From contig NZ_JAUSZL010000002.1 of NCBI RefSeq assembly GCF_030817535.1, forward strand, positions 186,001-250,000: DNA of 64,000 nt. Direction: 5' to 3'. The position numbers and the translations under genes were made by a program. This DNA comes from Streptomyces sp. V3I8 (lineage in GTDB: Bacteria > Actinomycetota > Actinomycetes > Streptomycetales > Streptomycetaceae). Positions 15,443 to 24,781 of the stretch are shown here, piece by piece. Under the pieces are notes generated by a model. The model saw nothing but the letters and a program-made list of their open reading frames with translations. It did not search any database and was not told where the DNA came from. How positions within the stretch are numbered: position 1 is the stretch's first letter; each line of letters starts with the position of its first letter.

Positions 15443-16249
15443 ATGGCCGACAAGAAGGCGGCGGCGAAGTTGCCGCGCACACCGTACGAGCGCGAATTGC
15501 TGCGCCTGCAGACGGAGTTGGTGAAACTTCAGGAATGGGTACGGGCGGAGGGTGCCCGGCTCGTCGTCGTCTTCGAGGGGCGCGACGCCGCGGGCAAGGG
15601 CGGCACCATCAAGCGGGTCGCCGAGCACCTCAACCCGCGCGTCGCCCGGATCGCGGCCCTGCCCAGGCCCACCGAACGCCAGAGCACCCAGTGGTACTTC
15701 CAGCGCTACGCCGAACACCTCCCCGCGGCCGGCGAGATCGTGCTGTTCGACCGCAGCTGGTACAACCGGGCCGGTGTCGAGCACGTCATGGGCTTCTGCA
15801 CGAAAGAGGAGTACCAGCGCTTCCTGCGCCAGTGCCCCGTCTTCGAGCGGATGCTGGTGGAGGACGGGATCGTGCTGCGCAAGTACTGGTTCTCGGTGAG
15901 TGACGCCGTGCAGCAGGAGCGGTTCCGGCGCCGGCTCGAGGATCCGGTGCGGCGCTGGAAACTCTCCCCGATGGACCTGGAGTCGATCACCCACTGGGAG
16001 GCGTACTCACGGGCCAAGGACGAGATGTTCGTCCACACGGACATTCCCGAGGCGCCGTGGTTCGTCGTCGAGAGCGACGACAAGCGGCGGGCCCGTCTCA
16101 ACATGATCGCCCACCTGCTGGGTTCGCTCCCCTACCACGACGTACCGCCACCCGTGCTGGAGCTGCCGGCGCGCCCGCCCTCGACCGGCTACGAGCGGCC
16201 ACCGCGCGAGCTGCAGACCTACGTACCCGACCACGCGGCAACCCTCTGA
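15443..16249 (+). CDS. ppk2: Polyphosphate kinase 2 (PPK2)
   Basis: 268-residue cytosolic kinase that moves phosphate between polyphosphate and nucleoside di-/monophosphates. Walker A is GRDAAGKGGT near residues 51-60 and the lid/Walker B segment is LFDRSWYNRAGVEHVMGFC. The conserved TERQSTQWYFQRY, KYWFSVSD and RWKLSPMDL blocks are present, as is the single-domain length of ~270 residues expected of a class I enzyme. I chose ATG 15443 because GGAGG lies four bases upstream; upstream in-frame starts have no ribosome binding site. It is separated from the YcaO operon by 134 bases and is probably transcribed separately. Confidence 0.95.
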   Translation: MADKKAAAKLPRTPYERELLRLQTELVKLQEWVRAEGARLVVVFEGRDAAGKGGTIKRVAEHLNPRVARIAALPRPTERQSTQWYFQRYAEHLPAAGEIVLFDRSWYNRAGVEHVMGFCTKEEYQRFLRQCPVFERMLVEDGIVLRKYWFSVSDAVQQERFRRRLEDPVRRWKLSPMDLESITHWEAYSRAKDEMFVHTDIPEAPWFVVESDDKRRARLNMIAHLLGSLPYHDVPPPVLELPARPPSTGYERPPRELQTYVPDHAATL

Positions 16250-16305
16250 GGCCGGCGGCCTCCCACCGGCGGCCTGCGGCCTGCTCACGGGAGGGACGGC
16301 GCCGG

Positions 16306-16941
16306 TCAACGCCCGTCGGGACCGGGCCCCTCGGCGGCACAGGCGTCGGTCGCCGCGTCGACCTCGTCACTCACGTCGAACACACTCTCCCGTAGCGCCC
16401 TGATGACCGCGTCCAGCTCGGCCACTCCCCGCATCAGCCGCCGCTGCGCCGACCCCTCGCCGATCATCGCGGCCGTGCCGTGCAGATCCAGCCCGGCTTC
16501 GAAGATCCTGCGCACGATGCTCTCGCCGAGATCGGCGGCGATACGGTCCCGCAGACCATGCGCGGCCACGGTGATCAGTCCACTGAGGGCGCTCCAGAGC
16601 AGCACGCGCCTGAGGACCACGTCACCGGGCACGGCCTGGGCGACGGACGACACCAGCTGGACGGTGACCACCGCCACCACCACGTATGCCGGCGCCCACC
16701 GGCGGTGGAACAGCACCGACCAGATCAGCGGCACCAGAACCGGGGTCCACGCCGGCAGCCGTCGCCATGGCAGGAGGAAGGTTCCCGCACATAGGAACAG
16801 GAGCACGACGCTGGAGACGTACTCCGGCCAGGAGGGCACGTCACCGTCCGGCACCAGGACGCTGAGCGCGGCCACCACGGCTACCAGTGCGAACGGTGCG
16901 GCCCCCGACACCAGGCCGGGCCGACCGAACTGCCACCCCAC
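16306..16941 (-). CDS. Membrane protein with degenerate DevS/DosS-like kinase dimerisation helix
   Basis: About 211 residues from the GTG at 16941. Four hydrophobic helices make up the N-terminal half. The C-terminal ~75 residues match the HisKA_3 dimerisation/phosphoacceptor region of NarL-type kinases: RDRIAADLGESIVRRIFEAG and the following helix with LDAVIRALRESVFD. In true kinases the box reads DLHD; here it is DLGE, so the phosphoacceptor His is missing, and no ATPase domain follows. It is therefore not a kinase but could dimerise with one. The longest frame begins at a TTG at 17160 but its Cys/Pro-rich leader looks untranslated, and a TATGAT hexamer at 17002-17007 on this strand suits transcription starting nearer 16995. 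It converges with ppk2. Confidence 0.7.
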   Translation of the reverse strand: MGWQFGRPGLVSGAAPFALVAVVAALSVLVPDGDVPSWPEYVSSVVLLFLCAGTFLLPWRRLPAWTPVLVPLIWSVLFHRRWAPAYVVVAVVTVQLVSSVAQAVPGDVVLRRVLLWSALSGLITVAAHGLRDRIAADLGESIVRRIFEAGLDLHGTAAMIGEGSAQRRLMRGVAELDAVIRALRESVFDVSDEVDAATDACAAEGPGPDGR

Positions 16942-17253
16942 GGTGTCCCCGTCGGCCGGAGCGCTCGAAGGCCCCGCCGTGAGGCATGTGCGACCGTGCG
17001 CATCATATTGACTTGACGCACTCCCCCGACATACAGGGAAGTTGCACGCGAAACGGTGACAGGACCGCTCGGGATCGGCTACGTCGCCACCGGGACAGGC
17101 GGCCGTTCCCGCCGCCGGCCCCGGCCACGGAGCGCACAGCGAGTGCGGCAGGTCCGTCAAGTCATGAAATGCACTTTCCCGTGAACCGCCCTAGCCTGAC
17201 AGATATCGCTGGAGCGGTCGACGGCCGGTAACGCCGGCGGAGGGTGAGCTTCC
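16942..17253. promoter_or_regulatory. Divergent promoter region of the membrane protein and glpF
   Basis: A 312-base divergent gap, AT-richer than its flanks around 17000-17050. A -10-like TATGAT lies at 17002-17007 on the minus strand. The plus strand holds the glpF leader with a GGAGG-type ribosome binding site near 17236. No clear operator for a GylR-type regulator was recognised. Confidence 0.35.
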
Positions 17254-18099
17254 ATGGCTGAGCGGCGCATTCGGTCCGGTATGGTCGGCGAGTTGTCGGC
17301 CGAGTTCGCGGGCACGCTGATTCTGATCCTCTTCGGCTGCGGTGTGGTGGCGCAGGTGTCCGCGGGTGGCGCCCTGACGGATCCGGCGGGCGGTCTCGGC
17401 GACCACGACAGCATCTCCTGGGCGTGGGGGCTGGGTGTCACCCTGGGTGTCTACGTGGCGGCGAGGCTGAGCGGCGCCCATCTCAATCCCGCGGTGACCG
17501 TCGCACTCGCCGCGTTCAAGGGATTCCCGTGGCGCAAGGTGGCCCCGTACGCACTGGCCCAGACGGCCGGCGCCTTCGTGGCCGCGCTCCTCGTCCGCTG
17601 GAACTACAGCGAGGCGCTGGCGAAGGCCGACCCGGGGCACACCCTCAAGACCCAGGGCGTGTTCTCCACGCTGCCGGGCAACGGCAACCCCGCTCTCCCG
17701 GTCCACGAGTGGGGCGCCTTCCGCGACCAGGTCATCGGCACGGCCATCCTGCTCCTGCTGATCATGGCCATCACGGACCTGCTGAACACACCGCCGGGCG
17801 CGAACCTGGCGCCGTTCGTCATCGGCCTGGTCGTGGTGGCCATCGGCATGGCCTGGGGGACGAACGCGGGGTACGCCATCAATCCGGCCCGGGACTTCGG
17901 ACCGCGCCTGGCCAGCTTCTTCACCGGTTACGGCGGAGCGTGGCGGGACCAGTACGGGAACCTCTACTTCTGGGTGCCCATCATCGGCCCGCTGATCGGC
18001 GGCCTGCTCGGCGCGGGCCTGTACAAGGTCTTCATCGGCCGCTTCCTGCCCTCGGCGGGGACCGAGCCGCCGGGACGCGTGCCCGCACCGGAGGACTGA
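17254..18099 (+). CDS. glpF: Glycerol uptake facilitator (aquaglyceroporin)
   Basis: 281-residue integral membrane channel that lets glycerol cross the cytoplasmic membrane. It has the two half-helix NPA signatures, HLNPAV at residues 77-81 and NPAR at 210-213, the second followed by Asp214 as in glycerol-conducting members. The hydrophobic segments fit the six-helix MIP fold. The start at 17254 has a GGAGGGTGA ribosome binding site. It is followed 82 bases later by glpK on the same strand, so the pair imports and traps glycerol. Unlike the classic Streptomyces glycerol operon there is no gylR upstream and no glycerol-3-phosphate dehydrogenase downstream in this window. Confidence 0.96.
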   Translation: MAERRIRSGMVGELSAEFAGTLILILFGCGVVAQVSAGGALTDPAGGLGDHDSISWAWGLGVTLGVYVAARLSGAHLNPAVTVALAAFKGFPWRKVAPYALAQTAGAFVAALLVRWNYSEALAKADPGHTLKTQGVFSTLPGNGNPALPVHEWGAFRDQVIGTAILLLLIMAITDLLNTPPGANLAPFVIGLVVVAIGMAWGTNAGYAINPARDFGPRLASFFTGYGGAWRDQYGNLYFWVPIIGPLIGGLLGAGLYKVFIGRFLPSAGTEPPGRVPAPED

Positions 18100-18181
18100 C
18101 CGCAGGAGCACGGCGGCACAAGAACACAGGCACAAGAACACAAGGGCACGGACCGACCACGACGGCCGGAGGCGGCGAACC

Positions 18182-19699
18182 ATGGCGGACTTCATCGGCG
18201 CGGTGGACCAGGGCACCACCAGCACCCGATTCATGATCTTCGACCACACCGGCAACGAGGTGGCCAAGCACCAGCTGGAGCACGCCCAGATCCTGCCGCG
18301 CTCGGGCTGGGTGGAGCACGACCCGGTGGAGATCTGGGAACGCACCAACTCGGTGATGCAGAACGCCCTGCGCTACGGCGGCCTGTCGGCGGCCGACCTG
18401 CACGCGATCGGCATCACCAACCAGCGCGAGACCACGGTCGTCTGGGACCCGCGCGACGGCCGCCCGTACTACAACGCCATCGTGTGGCAGGACACCCGTA
18501 CCGACGCGATCGCCGCGGCCCTGGAACGCTCGGGCCGCGGTGACGTCATCCGCCGCAAGGCCGGGCTGCCACCGGCCACGTACTTCTCCGCGGGCAAGGT
18601 CCAGTGGATCCTGGAGAACGTCGACGGGGTGCGCGAGGCCGCGGAGCGGGGCCACGCCCTGTTCGGCAACACGGACGCCTGGGTCCTGTGGAACCTCACG
18701 GGCGGCCCGGACGGCGGCATCCACGCCACCGACGTGACCAACGCCAGCCGCACCATGCTGATGGACCTGGAGACCCTCGACTGGGACGACGAGCTGCTGG
18801 GCTTCTTCGGCATCCCCCGGGCCATGCTGCCGGCCATCAAACCCTCGTCGCACGCGCAGGCGTACGGCGTCACCCGCACCTCGCGGCCGCTGCGCGCCGC
18901 CGTCCCCATCGGGGGCGTGCTCGGCGACCAGCAGGCGGCGACCGTCGGACAGGTCTGCTTCGCGCCCGGTGAGGCCAAGAACACCTACGGCACGGGCAAC
19001 TTCCTCCTGCTCAACACCGGTACCGAGTTGGTCCGCTCGCAGCACGGTCTGCTCACCACGGTGGCGTACAAGTTCGGCGACGAGCCCGTGGTGTACGCGC
19101 TCGAGGGGTCCATCGCGGTGACCGGTTCGGCCGTGCAGTGGCTGCGCGACCAGATGAGGATCATCAAGACCGCCGCCGAGAGCGAGGAGCTGGCCCGTAC
19201 CGTCGAGGACAACGGCGGCATGTACTTCGTCCCGGCCTTCTCCGGGCTGTTCGCGCCGTACTGGCGCTCCGACGCCCGCGGGGCGATCGTCGGGCTGGCC
19301 CGCTACAACGACAACGCGCACCTGGCGCGGGCGACCCTGGAAGCCATCTGCTACCAGAGCCGTGACGTCGTGGAGGCCATGGAACAGGACTCCGGGGTCC
19401 ACCTCGACGTGCTCAAGGTCGACGGCGGAGTCACCGCCAACGACCTCTGCATGCAGATCCAGGCCGACGTCCTGGGCGTCCCCGTGAGCCGTCCCGTGGT
19501 CGCCGAGACGACCGCGCTCGGGGCCGCCTACGCGGCGGGGCTGGCCACCGGCTTCTGGCAGGACACCGACGAACTGCGCACGCACTGGCAGGAGTCGAAG
19601 CGCTGGCAGCCCCAATGGTCCGAGGAGCGACGGGCGGAGGGCTACGCCGGCTGGAAGAGAGCCGTGGAACGTACGCTGGAATGGGTCAAGGTTCCGTAA
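18182..19699 (+). CDS. glpK: Glycerol kinase
   Basis: 505-residue FGGY-family kinase that phosphorylates glycerol to glycerol 3-phosphate with ATP. It opens [18 protein letters not shown], the family phosphate-binding loop, and has the glycerol-contact motif [36 protein letters not shown] and the C-terminal adenosine-site [19 protein letters not shown]. Length is normal and no active-site residue appears lost. GGAGG lies just upstream of the ATG. It follows glpF in a two-gene unit. Confidence 0.97.
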   Translation: MADFIGAVDQGTTSTRFMIFDHTGNEVAKHQLEHAQILPRSGWVEHDPVEIWERTNSVMQNALRYGGLSAADLHAIGITNQRETTVVWDPRDGRPYYNAIVWQDTRTDAIAAALERSGRGDVIRRKAGLPPATYFSAGKVQWILENVDGVREAAERGHALFGNTDAWVLWNLTGGPDGGIHATDVTNASRTMLMDLETLDWDDELLGFFGIPRAMLPAIKPSSHAQAYGVTRTSRPLRAAVPIGGVLGDQQAATVGQVCFAPGEAKNTYGTGNFLLLNTGTELVRSQHGLLTTVAYKFGDEPVVYALEGSIAVTGSAVQWLRDQMRIIKTAAESEELARTVEDNGGMYFVPAFSGLFAPYWRSDARGAIVGLARYNDNAHLARATLEAICYQSRDVVEAMEQDSGVHLDVLKVDGGVTANDLCMQIQADVLGVPVSRPVVAETTALGAAYAAGLATGFWQDTDELRTHWQESKRWQPQWSEERRAEGYAGWKRAVERTLEWVKVP

Positions 19700-19765
19700 C
19701 CTGCCAACCCCTCCCCTGCCGGTCCCTTCCCCGTCGGCCCGGCTCCCACCGGGCCCGGAAGACGG

Positions 19766-20371
19766 TCAGGTCCGCGTCAGCGCCCGGGACCAGTGCCCGG
19801 TGACCTGGCTCCGCAGCAGTTCCGTGTCGACGCGCTCGGGATCCACCAGCCGCTGCATGCCGATCCCGCGGAGCTGCGCGACGAGGGCGATCGCGGTCAG
19901 GCGGGGTGTCACGTCGGCGCGGATCGTGCCGTCGGCGATTCCGGCAGTGAGGTCCTCGCACAGGTCGTCGTGGAACGCCTCGGTGCGCCGGCGGAAGACC
20001 TGGGCCAGTTCGGGCGCCGTGGCGGCCTCGGTCCACAGTTTGAGGAAGACCCTGTTCAGCAGTCCCATACGGCCCAGTCCCGCGACGTAACCGTCGATCA
20101 GCCGCAGGAGCCGGTCCAGCCCCGGGGGCAGGCCGTCCAGTCCGGGCACGAATCCGGCCTGGGCCGCGTGCGCCAGGCGTTCGATCAAGGTCTGCTTCGA
20201 CCCGAAGTAGTGCGTCACGAGCCCGCGGCTGTAGCCGGCCCGCTCCCCCACCCGGGCCAGCGTCAGTGCGCGTACCCCCTGCTCGTCGACCAGTTCGGCG
20301 GCGGCACCGAGCAGCGCCGCTTCGGCCTCTTCACGGCGCTGCTTCTGCGTACGGCGGGTGGCGGTGGTCAT
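19766..20371 (-). CDS. TetR/AcrR-family regulator
   Basis: 201-residue repressor. The N-terminal HTH reads ALTLARVGERAGYSRGLVTHYFGSKQTLIERL; the C-terminal ligand domain is helical and not diagnostic. A perfect inverted repeat, ACTTGT-N10-ACAAGT, lies 20 bases upstream of its ATG (20391-20412) and is a likely autoregulatory operator. It converges with glpK with 66 bases between, so it is not an obvious glp regulator. The target is unknown. Confidence 0.92.
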   Translation of the reverse strand: MTTATRRTQKQRREEAEAALLGAAAELVDEQGVRALTLARVGERAGYSRGLVTHYFGSKQTLIERLAHAAQAGFVPGLDGLPPGLDRLLRLIDGYVAGLGRMGLLNRVFLKLWTEAATAPELAQVFRRRTEAFHDDLCEDLTAGIADGTIRADVTPRLTAIALVAQLRGIGMQRLVDPERVDTELLRSQVTGHWSRALTRT

Positions 20372-20390
20372 GGGCCGAACCGTACAACAA

Positions 20391-20412
20391 ACTTGTCATA
20401 CGGCCAACAAGT
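20391..20412. promoter_or_regulatory. Inverted repeat, probable TetR operator
   Basis: ACTTGT (20391-20396) and ACAAGT (20407-20412) form a perfect 6-base inverted repeat with a 10-base spacer, immediately upstream of the TetR gene at 20371. Only the position implies that it is that protein's site. It could also control the divergent TetR gene at 20532. Confidence 0.65.
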
Positions 20413-20531
20413 GGAGCAGAATGGCGGCGCCGGTGACGTGATCACAGGGTTCCCTCCGTGCGGACCCCGGCGTGTGGGGACGCGCCCCCTGAAGGCGGGT
20501 CACGGACCGGACGGAAGGCAGGCGGACGCGG

Positions 20532-21089
20532 ATGCGACCCTCTGGACGTGCTCCCCGATCGGACGCCCGGGAGAACCGCGCCCGCATCATCGAGGCCGGA
20601 CGCGCCGTCTTCGCCGGCGACCGCTCGGCGAGCCTGCAGGCCGTCGCGAAGGCGGCCGGTGTCGGCCAGGGAACGATGTACCGGCACTTCCCCGACCGCG
20701 AGGCCCTGCTCCTGGCCGTCTACGAGGAGGAGCTGGCGGCGCTCGTCGCCGCCGCCGCGCGCCTGTTGTCGGGGCACGAGCCGCTGGAGGCGCTCCGGCT
20801 CTGGTTCGAGCGCCTCGCCGCGGACGCGGACGGCGCGCACGGAGCGTCCCTGGCCGTGGACGCCGCCACCCGTCCCGGCCGCCACCACCCGCCGCTCGTC
20901 GCCGCGTTGGAGCTGCTGCTCCGCGCGGGGAAGGAGGCACGGCAGGTGCGGCCGGACGCCGCGGCGGACGAGGTCATGCTCCTGGGGTCCTGCCTGTGGA
21001 GGAACGACGGCGGACCCGCGTGCCCGGAACGCGGCCGCCGTATGCTCACCGTCATCATCGACGGCCTGCGCGCCGGGGCACACCGCTGA
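20532..21089 (+). CDS. TetR-family regulator
   Basis: 185 residues. The HTH segment is SLQAVAKAAGVGQGTMYRHFPDREALLLAVYE, giving high confidence for the family. The C-terminal domain resembles the SbtR-like group with LRLWFERLA. It starts at ATG 20532 with only a weak upstream purine patch. It is orphaned: divergent from one TetR gene and convergent with the beta-glucosidase gene, whose end lies 20 bases away. Target and ligand cannot be told from the sequence. Confidence 0.9.
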   Translation: MRPSGRAPRSDARENRARIIEAGRAVFAGDRSASLQAVAKAAGVGQGTMYRHFPDREALLLAVYEEELAALVAAAARLLSGHEPLEALRLWFERLAADADGAHGASLAVDAATRPGRHHPPLVAALELLLRAGKEARQVRPDAAADEVMLLGSCLWRNDGGPACPERGRRMLTVIIDGLRAGAHR

Positions 21090-21109
21090 CGTCGCACGTC
21101 ACGGCGGAC

Positions 21110-22570
21110 TCACCGCTGCTCGGCGCCCCCGTCCGGGAGCGTGCCGGTGCGGGCCACGCCCGCGTACCACCGTGCGCTGGCCTTGGGGATGCGCCGGCCG
21201 GTCGGGTAGTCGACGTAGACGGCGCCGAAGCGCTTGCTGTAGCCGTAGCCCCACTCGAAGTTGTCCAGCAGGGACCACAGGAAGTAGCCCCGCACGTCGA
21301 CGCCGGCCACGATCGCCCGCTGCACGGCCGCCAGGTGACCCCGCAGATAGGCGATGCGGTCCGGGTCGGCCACCTCGCCCTCCGGGTTGACGTAGTCGTC
21401 GAAGGCGGCCCCGTTCTCGGTGATCATCAGGGGCATCGCGGGGAAGTCCGCCTTCAGCCGCGTCAGCAGGTCGTACAGACCGCTGGGATCGACCGCCCAG
21501 CCCATCGCGGTGGTGCTGCCCTCGGGACGGTGGAAGGCGACGTGGTCGGCGCCCGGCCAGGGGCTGTGCTCGCTGGCCCCGTGGCCGTCGGAGCCGTGGC
21601 TCGCCCCGTCGGTGGCGGCCGAGACGACGGTGGGCGTGTAGTAGTTGACGCCCAGGAAGTCCAGCGGCTGGTGGATCGTGGCGACGTCGCCGTCCTGCAC
21701 GAAGGACCAGTCGGTCAGGCCGGCCGTGTCCTCGATGAGGTCCTGCGGGTACGCGCCCTCCAGCTGCGGACCGGTGAAGACGCGGTTGGCCAGCGCGTCG
21801 ATCCGGCGCGCCGCGTCCAGGTCCTCGGCCGCCTCGGTCAGCGCGCGGACGTGGTGGATGTTGAGCGTGATGGACGCCCGGGCGTAGGAGGGCAGTTCGG
21901 CCCGCAGCGCCTGAACGGCCTTGCCGTGGGCGAGGTTGAGGTGGTGCGCCGCGCGCAGGGCCGCCACCGGGTCGGTGCGGCCGGGGGCGTGCACACCGGA
22001 GCCGTATCCGAGAAAGGCGCTGCACCAGGGCTCGTTGAGGGTGGTCCAGGTCTTCACCCGGTCCCCCAGCGCGCGGGCCGCCAGCGTCGCGTAGTCGGCG
22101 AACCGGTCGGTGGTGACGCGCTCCGGCCAGCCGCCCGCGTCCTCCAGGTCCTGGGGCAGGTCCCAGTGGTAGAGCGTGACGACCGGTTCGATGCCCTTCT
22201 CCAGCAGTGCGTCGGTGAGGGCCCGGTAGAAGTCGAGCCCCTTCTGGACGGCCGGGCCGCGGCCGGTCGGCTGCACCCGCGGCCACGACAGCGAGAACCG
22301 GTAGGCGCTCACCCCGAGGTCCGCCATGATCTCGACGTCCTCGCGCCAGCGGTGGTAGTGGTCGGTGGCCACGTCTCCGGTGTCGCCGTTGCGCACCCTG
22401 CCGGGTGTGTGCGAGTAGGTGTCCCAGATCGAGGGGGTGCGGCCGTCCTCGCGGGCGGCGCCCTCGATCTGGTACGCGGCGGTCGCCGTGCCCCAGGTGA
22501 ACCCCGGCGGGAAACGGACGGCGGTGGTGTTTTCCGGGGCGGGCGCGACGCGTCGGGTAACGGTGGTCAC
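21110..22570 (-). CDS. bglC: GH1 beta-glucosidase (BglC-like)
   Basis: 486-residue cytosolic glycoside hydrolase family 1 enzyme, without a signal peptide. The acid/base Glu is E180 in TTLNEPWC and the nucleophile Glu is E385 in [10 protein letters not shown]. It starts [19 protein letters not shown] and ends with the aglycone-site [18 protein letters not shown]. It is the last gene of a cebE-cebF-cebG-bglC-type unit read leftwards and should hydrolyse imported cellobiose-type disaccharides to glucose. About 90 bases separate it from cebG. The ATG is preceded by a GGAAGGACT-type site. Confidence 0.95.
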   Translation of the reverse strand: MTTVTRRVAPAPENTTAVRFPPGFTWGTATAAYQIEGAAREDGRTPSIWDTYSHTPGRVRNGDTGDVATDHYHRWREDVEIMADLGVSAYRFSLSWPRVQPTGRGPAVQKGLDFYRALTDALLEKGIEPVVTLYHWDLPQDLEDAGGWPERVTTDRFADYATLAARALGDRVKTWTTLNEPWCSAFLGYGSGVHAPGRTDPVAALRAAHHLNLAHGKAVQALRAELPSYARASITLNIHHVRALTEAAEDLDAARRIDALANRVFTGPQLEGAYPQDLIEDTAGLTDWSFVQDGDVATIHQPLDFLGVNYYTPTVVSAATDGASHGSDGHGASEHSPWPGADHVAFHRPEGSTTAMGWAVDPSGLYDLLTRLKADFPAMPLMITENGAAFDDYVNPEGEVADPDRIAYLRGHLAAVQRAIVAGVDVRGYFLWSLLDNFEWGYGYSKRFGAVYVDYPTGRRIPKASARWYAGVARTGTLPDGGAEQR

Positions 22571-22661
22571 GGGAGTCCTTCCAGAGGTACTGCGGGACGG
22601 GAGGGGCGTAGCGGGGTCCGGGGCGCGGGAGGGCCACGGGAGACGGAGGGCGGCGGGCCGC

Positions 22662-23606
22662 TCATCCCTTGACCGCTCCCTGCATGATGCCGCCGACGAT
22701 CTGACGGCCGAAGACGATGAACATGGCGAGCAGCGGGAGCGTGCCGAGCAGGGCGCCCGCCATGATCAGCGACTGGTCGCGCACATATCCCGCGCTGAGC
22801 TGGGTGAGGGCGACGGGCACCGTCGGGTTGGTCATGTCGAGCACGATGAACGGCCAGAAGAAGTCGTTCCAGGCGTGCACGAACGTGATCATGAACAGCA
22901 CGGCCATGGGCGGCCGGGCGATCGGCAGGACGATGCTCCAGAAGATGCGCAGGGAGTGCGCACCGTCCACCCGGCCCGCCTCGATGAGTTCGTCGGGCAG
23001 CGCCTCGGTGAGGTACTGCCGCATGAAGAACACGCCGACGGCGCTGACGAGCGTGGGGAAGATGACGGCGGGCAGCTTCTGGCCCCAGCCCAGCTCCGTC
23101 ATCATCATGAACAGCGGTACGACGCCGAGCTGCGGCGGTACCAGCATCGTGCCGATCACCAGCATGAGCAGGACGTTGCGGCCCTTGAAGCGCAGTTTCG
23201 CGAAGGCGAAGCCGGCGAGGGTGGCGAACAGCACGGTGGACAGGGCGATCACGCCGGCCACGATCAGGCTGTTGAGCATGGCCTTGCCGAGCGCGGCGTC
23301 CTGCCAGGCCTTGCCGAGGTTGTCCAGGAGGTGCGGTCCGGGCAGGAACGGCGGGGGCGTCTGGGTCACGCGCGTGTTGTCGGTCGACGCCGCCACCATC
23401 GTCCAGTACAGCGGGAAGAGCGAGAACAACGCCGCGATCCCCAGCAGGATGTAGGCGACGGGACCCGCGTGGTGCTGGCGTCCGGCGCCCGGGTGCCGGA
23501 ACAGCATGCGGTTGCGGCCGCGGGGCGCGGTGCCCTTGCCCGGCTTCTTCTGTGCGGTCCCGGGGCGTGCGTCCGCCGTCCGGACCGGGATGCTGTCTGT
23601 GGTCAT
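22662..23606 (-). CDS. cebG: Sugar ABC transporter permease, CebG-like
   Basis: 314-residue inner-membrane permease of the MalG type with about six membrane helices. The EAA loop is [23 protein letters not shown], which docks the shared ATPase (MsiK in streptomycetes, not encoded here). An N-terminal cytosolic tail of ~50 residues is basic and disordered. The segment [20 protein letters not shown] is typical of CebG proteins. It lies 13 bases downstream of cebF in the same transcript. Confidence 0.92.
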   Translation of the reverse strand: MTTDSIPVRTADARPGTAQKKPGKGTAPRGRNRMLFRHPGAGRQHHAGPVAYILLGIAALFSLFPLYWTMVAASTDNTRVTQTPPPFLPGPHLLDNLGKAWQDAALGKAMLNSLIVAGVIALSTVLFATLAGFAFAKLRFKGRNVLLMLVIGTMLVPPQLGVVPLFMMMTELGWGQKLPAVIFPTLVSAVGVFFMRQYLTEALPDELIEAGRVDGAHSLRIFWSIVLPIARPPMAVLFMITFVHAWNDFFWPFIVLDMTNPTVPVALTQLSAGYVRDQSLIMAGALLGTLPLLAMFIVFGRQIVGGIMQGAVKG

Positions 23607-23619
23607 GAGGATCTCCCGG

Positions 23620-24615
23620 TCAGGCCCTGCGCGCCAGGACGCGCTTGACGACTTGCTGGACGGCGAACACGACGATGAGCAGCAGGAACATCGCCCAGGC
23701 GACCGTGGCGGCCCGGCCCATCTGGTAGTTCTTCCAGCCCTCCTCGTACAGCAGCAGTCCCAGCGTCTGGTACTGGTTGTCCGCTCCCCCGGTGATGCCG
23801 TTCGGGCCCTGGCCGAAGATCAGGGGTTCACCGAAGAGCTGGGTGGCGCCGATCGTGGACAGGACGATGGTGAACACGATGGTGGCGCGGATGCCGGGGA
23901 CGGTGACCTTCAGGAACTGCTGCCAGCGCGAGGCGCCGTCGATGGCCGCGGCTTCGTAGCGGTCACGCGGGATGGCCTGCATCGCGGCGAGGTAGAGCAG
24001 GGCGTTGTAGCCGGTCCAGCGCCAGATGACGATCGTGGAGATGGCCGTCTGCGCGGCCCACTTGTTGTTCTCGAAGTCGATGTTGTCGATGCCGACCAGG
24101 CTCAGCATCCAGTTGATCATGCCGAAGTCGCGCTCGAAGAGCATCGTGAAGACGAGGGCCGCGGCGCCCACCGACGTGGCGTACGGCGTCAGGGCGGCGA
24201 CGCGGAAGAACGTGGAGCCGCGCAGCTGGTAGTTGAGCAGGTGCGCGAGTCCGAGCGCCATCATCAGCTGCGGCACGGTCGACAGCACGCCGATGGTGAT
24301 GGTGTTGAGCAGCGCGTTCCAGAAGCGGTCGTCCTCCCACAGGGCCGTGTAGTTGTCGAAGCCGACCCACTCCATGACGTTCAGGGTGGACAGTTCCACG
24401 CGGTGCAGGGAGATCCACGAGGTGTAGATCAGCGGGTAGAAGCTGAAGGCGGCGAAGACGACGAAGAACGGGGCGACGAAGGCGTACGGGGCGCCGTGCA
24501 GGTCGAGCCGGTGCAGCAGCGTGCGGCGGCGCTGGCGCTCCGCGCCGGTGCCGGTCCCGTCCGGCGGGGCGGCGGCGGGCGCACCGTCTGGGGATGTCGA
24601 GGTGGAGATGGCCAC
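23620..24615 (-). CDS. cebF: Sugar ABC transporter permease, CebF-like
   Basis: 331-residue MalF-type permease. After a short Pro/Ala-rich cytosolic leader it has RLDLHGAPYAFVAPFFVVFAAF, then membrane helices and the EAA loop YEAAAIDGASRWQQFLKVTVP. It partners CebG to form the channel of a cello-oligosaccharide-type importer. The gap of 166 bases to cebE is longer than elsewhere in the operon, so differential expression of the binding protein is possible. Confidence 0.92.
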   Translation of the reverse strand: MAISTSTSPDGAPAAAPPDGTGTGAERQRRRTLLHRLDLHGAPYAFVAPFFVVFAAFSFYPLIYTSWISLHRVELSTLNVMEWVGFDNYTALWEDDRFWNALLNTITIGVLSTVPQLMMALGLAHLLNYQLRGSTFFRVAALTPYATSVGAAALVFTMLFERDFGMINWMLSLVGIDNIDFENNKWAAQTAISTIVIWRWTGYNALLYLAAMQAIPRDRYEAAAIDGASRWQQFLKVTVPGIRATIVFTIVLSTIGATQLFGEPLIFGQGPNGITGGADNQYQTLGLLLYEEGWKNYQMGRAATVAWAMFLLLIVVFAVQQVVKRVLARRA

Positions 24616-24781
24616 CGGAAGGCGTCCTTCCTGGAGGGTGAAGGGGCGGGGCCGGCAGGGGCCCGGCGGCCCGCACGGATGGTGAGCGGGTCGCCGGGCG
24701 GCTGCGGAGGCGGACGTCGGGGGCTGGTCGTCGGGTGTCGGGCGTCAGCCGTCGGGGCTGAGGCCCAGGCCTGGCCCGAGG

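Noticed and set aside
17002..17036. Plus-strand TTGACT with a -10-like CATACA as a glpF promoter
   Set aside because: The -10 is a poor match and the position, over 200 bases from glpF, is not compelling.
16942..17160. N-terminal extension of the membrane protein from a TTG at 17160
   Set aside because: The added 73 residues are Cys/Pro-rich without hydrophobic or family features, and a -10-like TATGAT lies inside the extension.
24616..24781. Attenuator or extra gene in the cebE-cebF gap
   Set aside because: Only short GC repeats are visible; no stable hairpin or protein-like frame was convincing.
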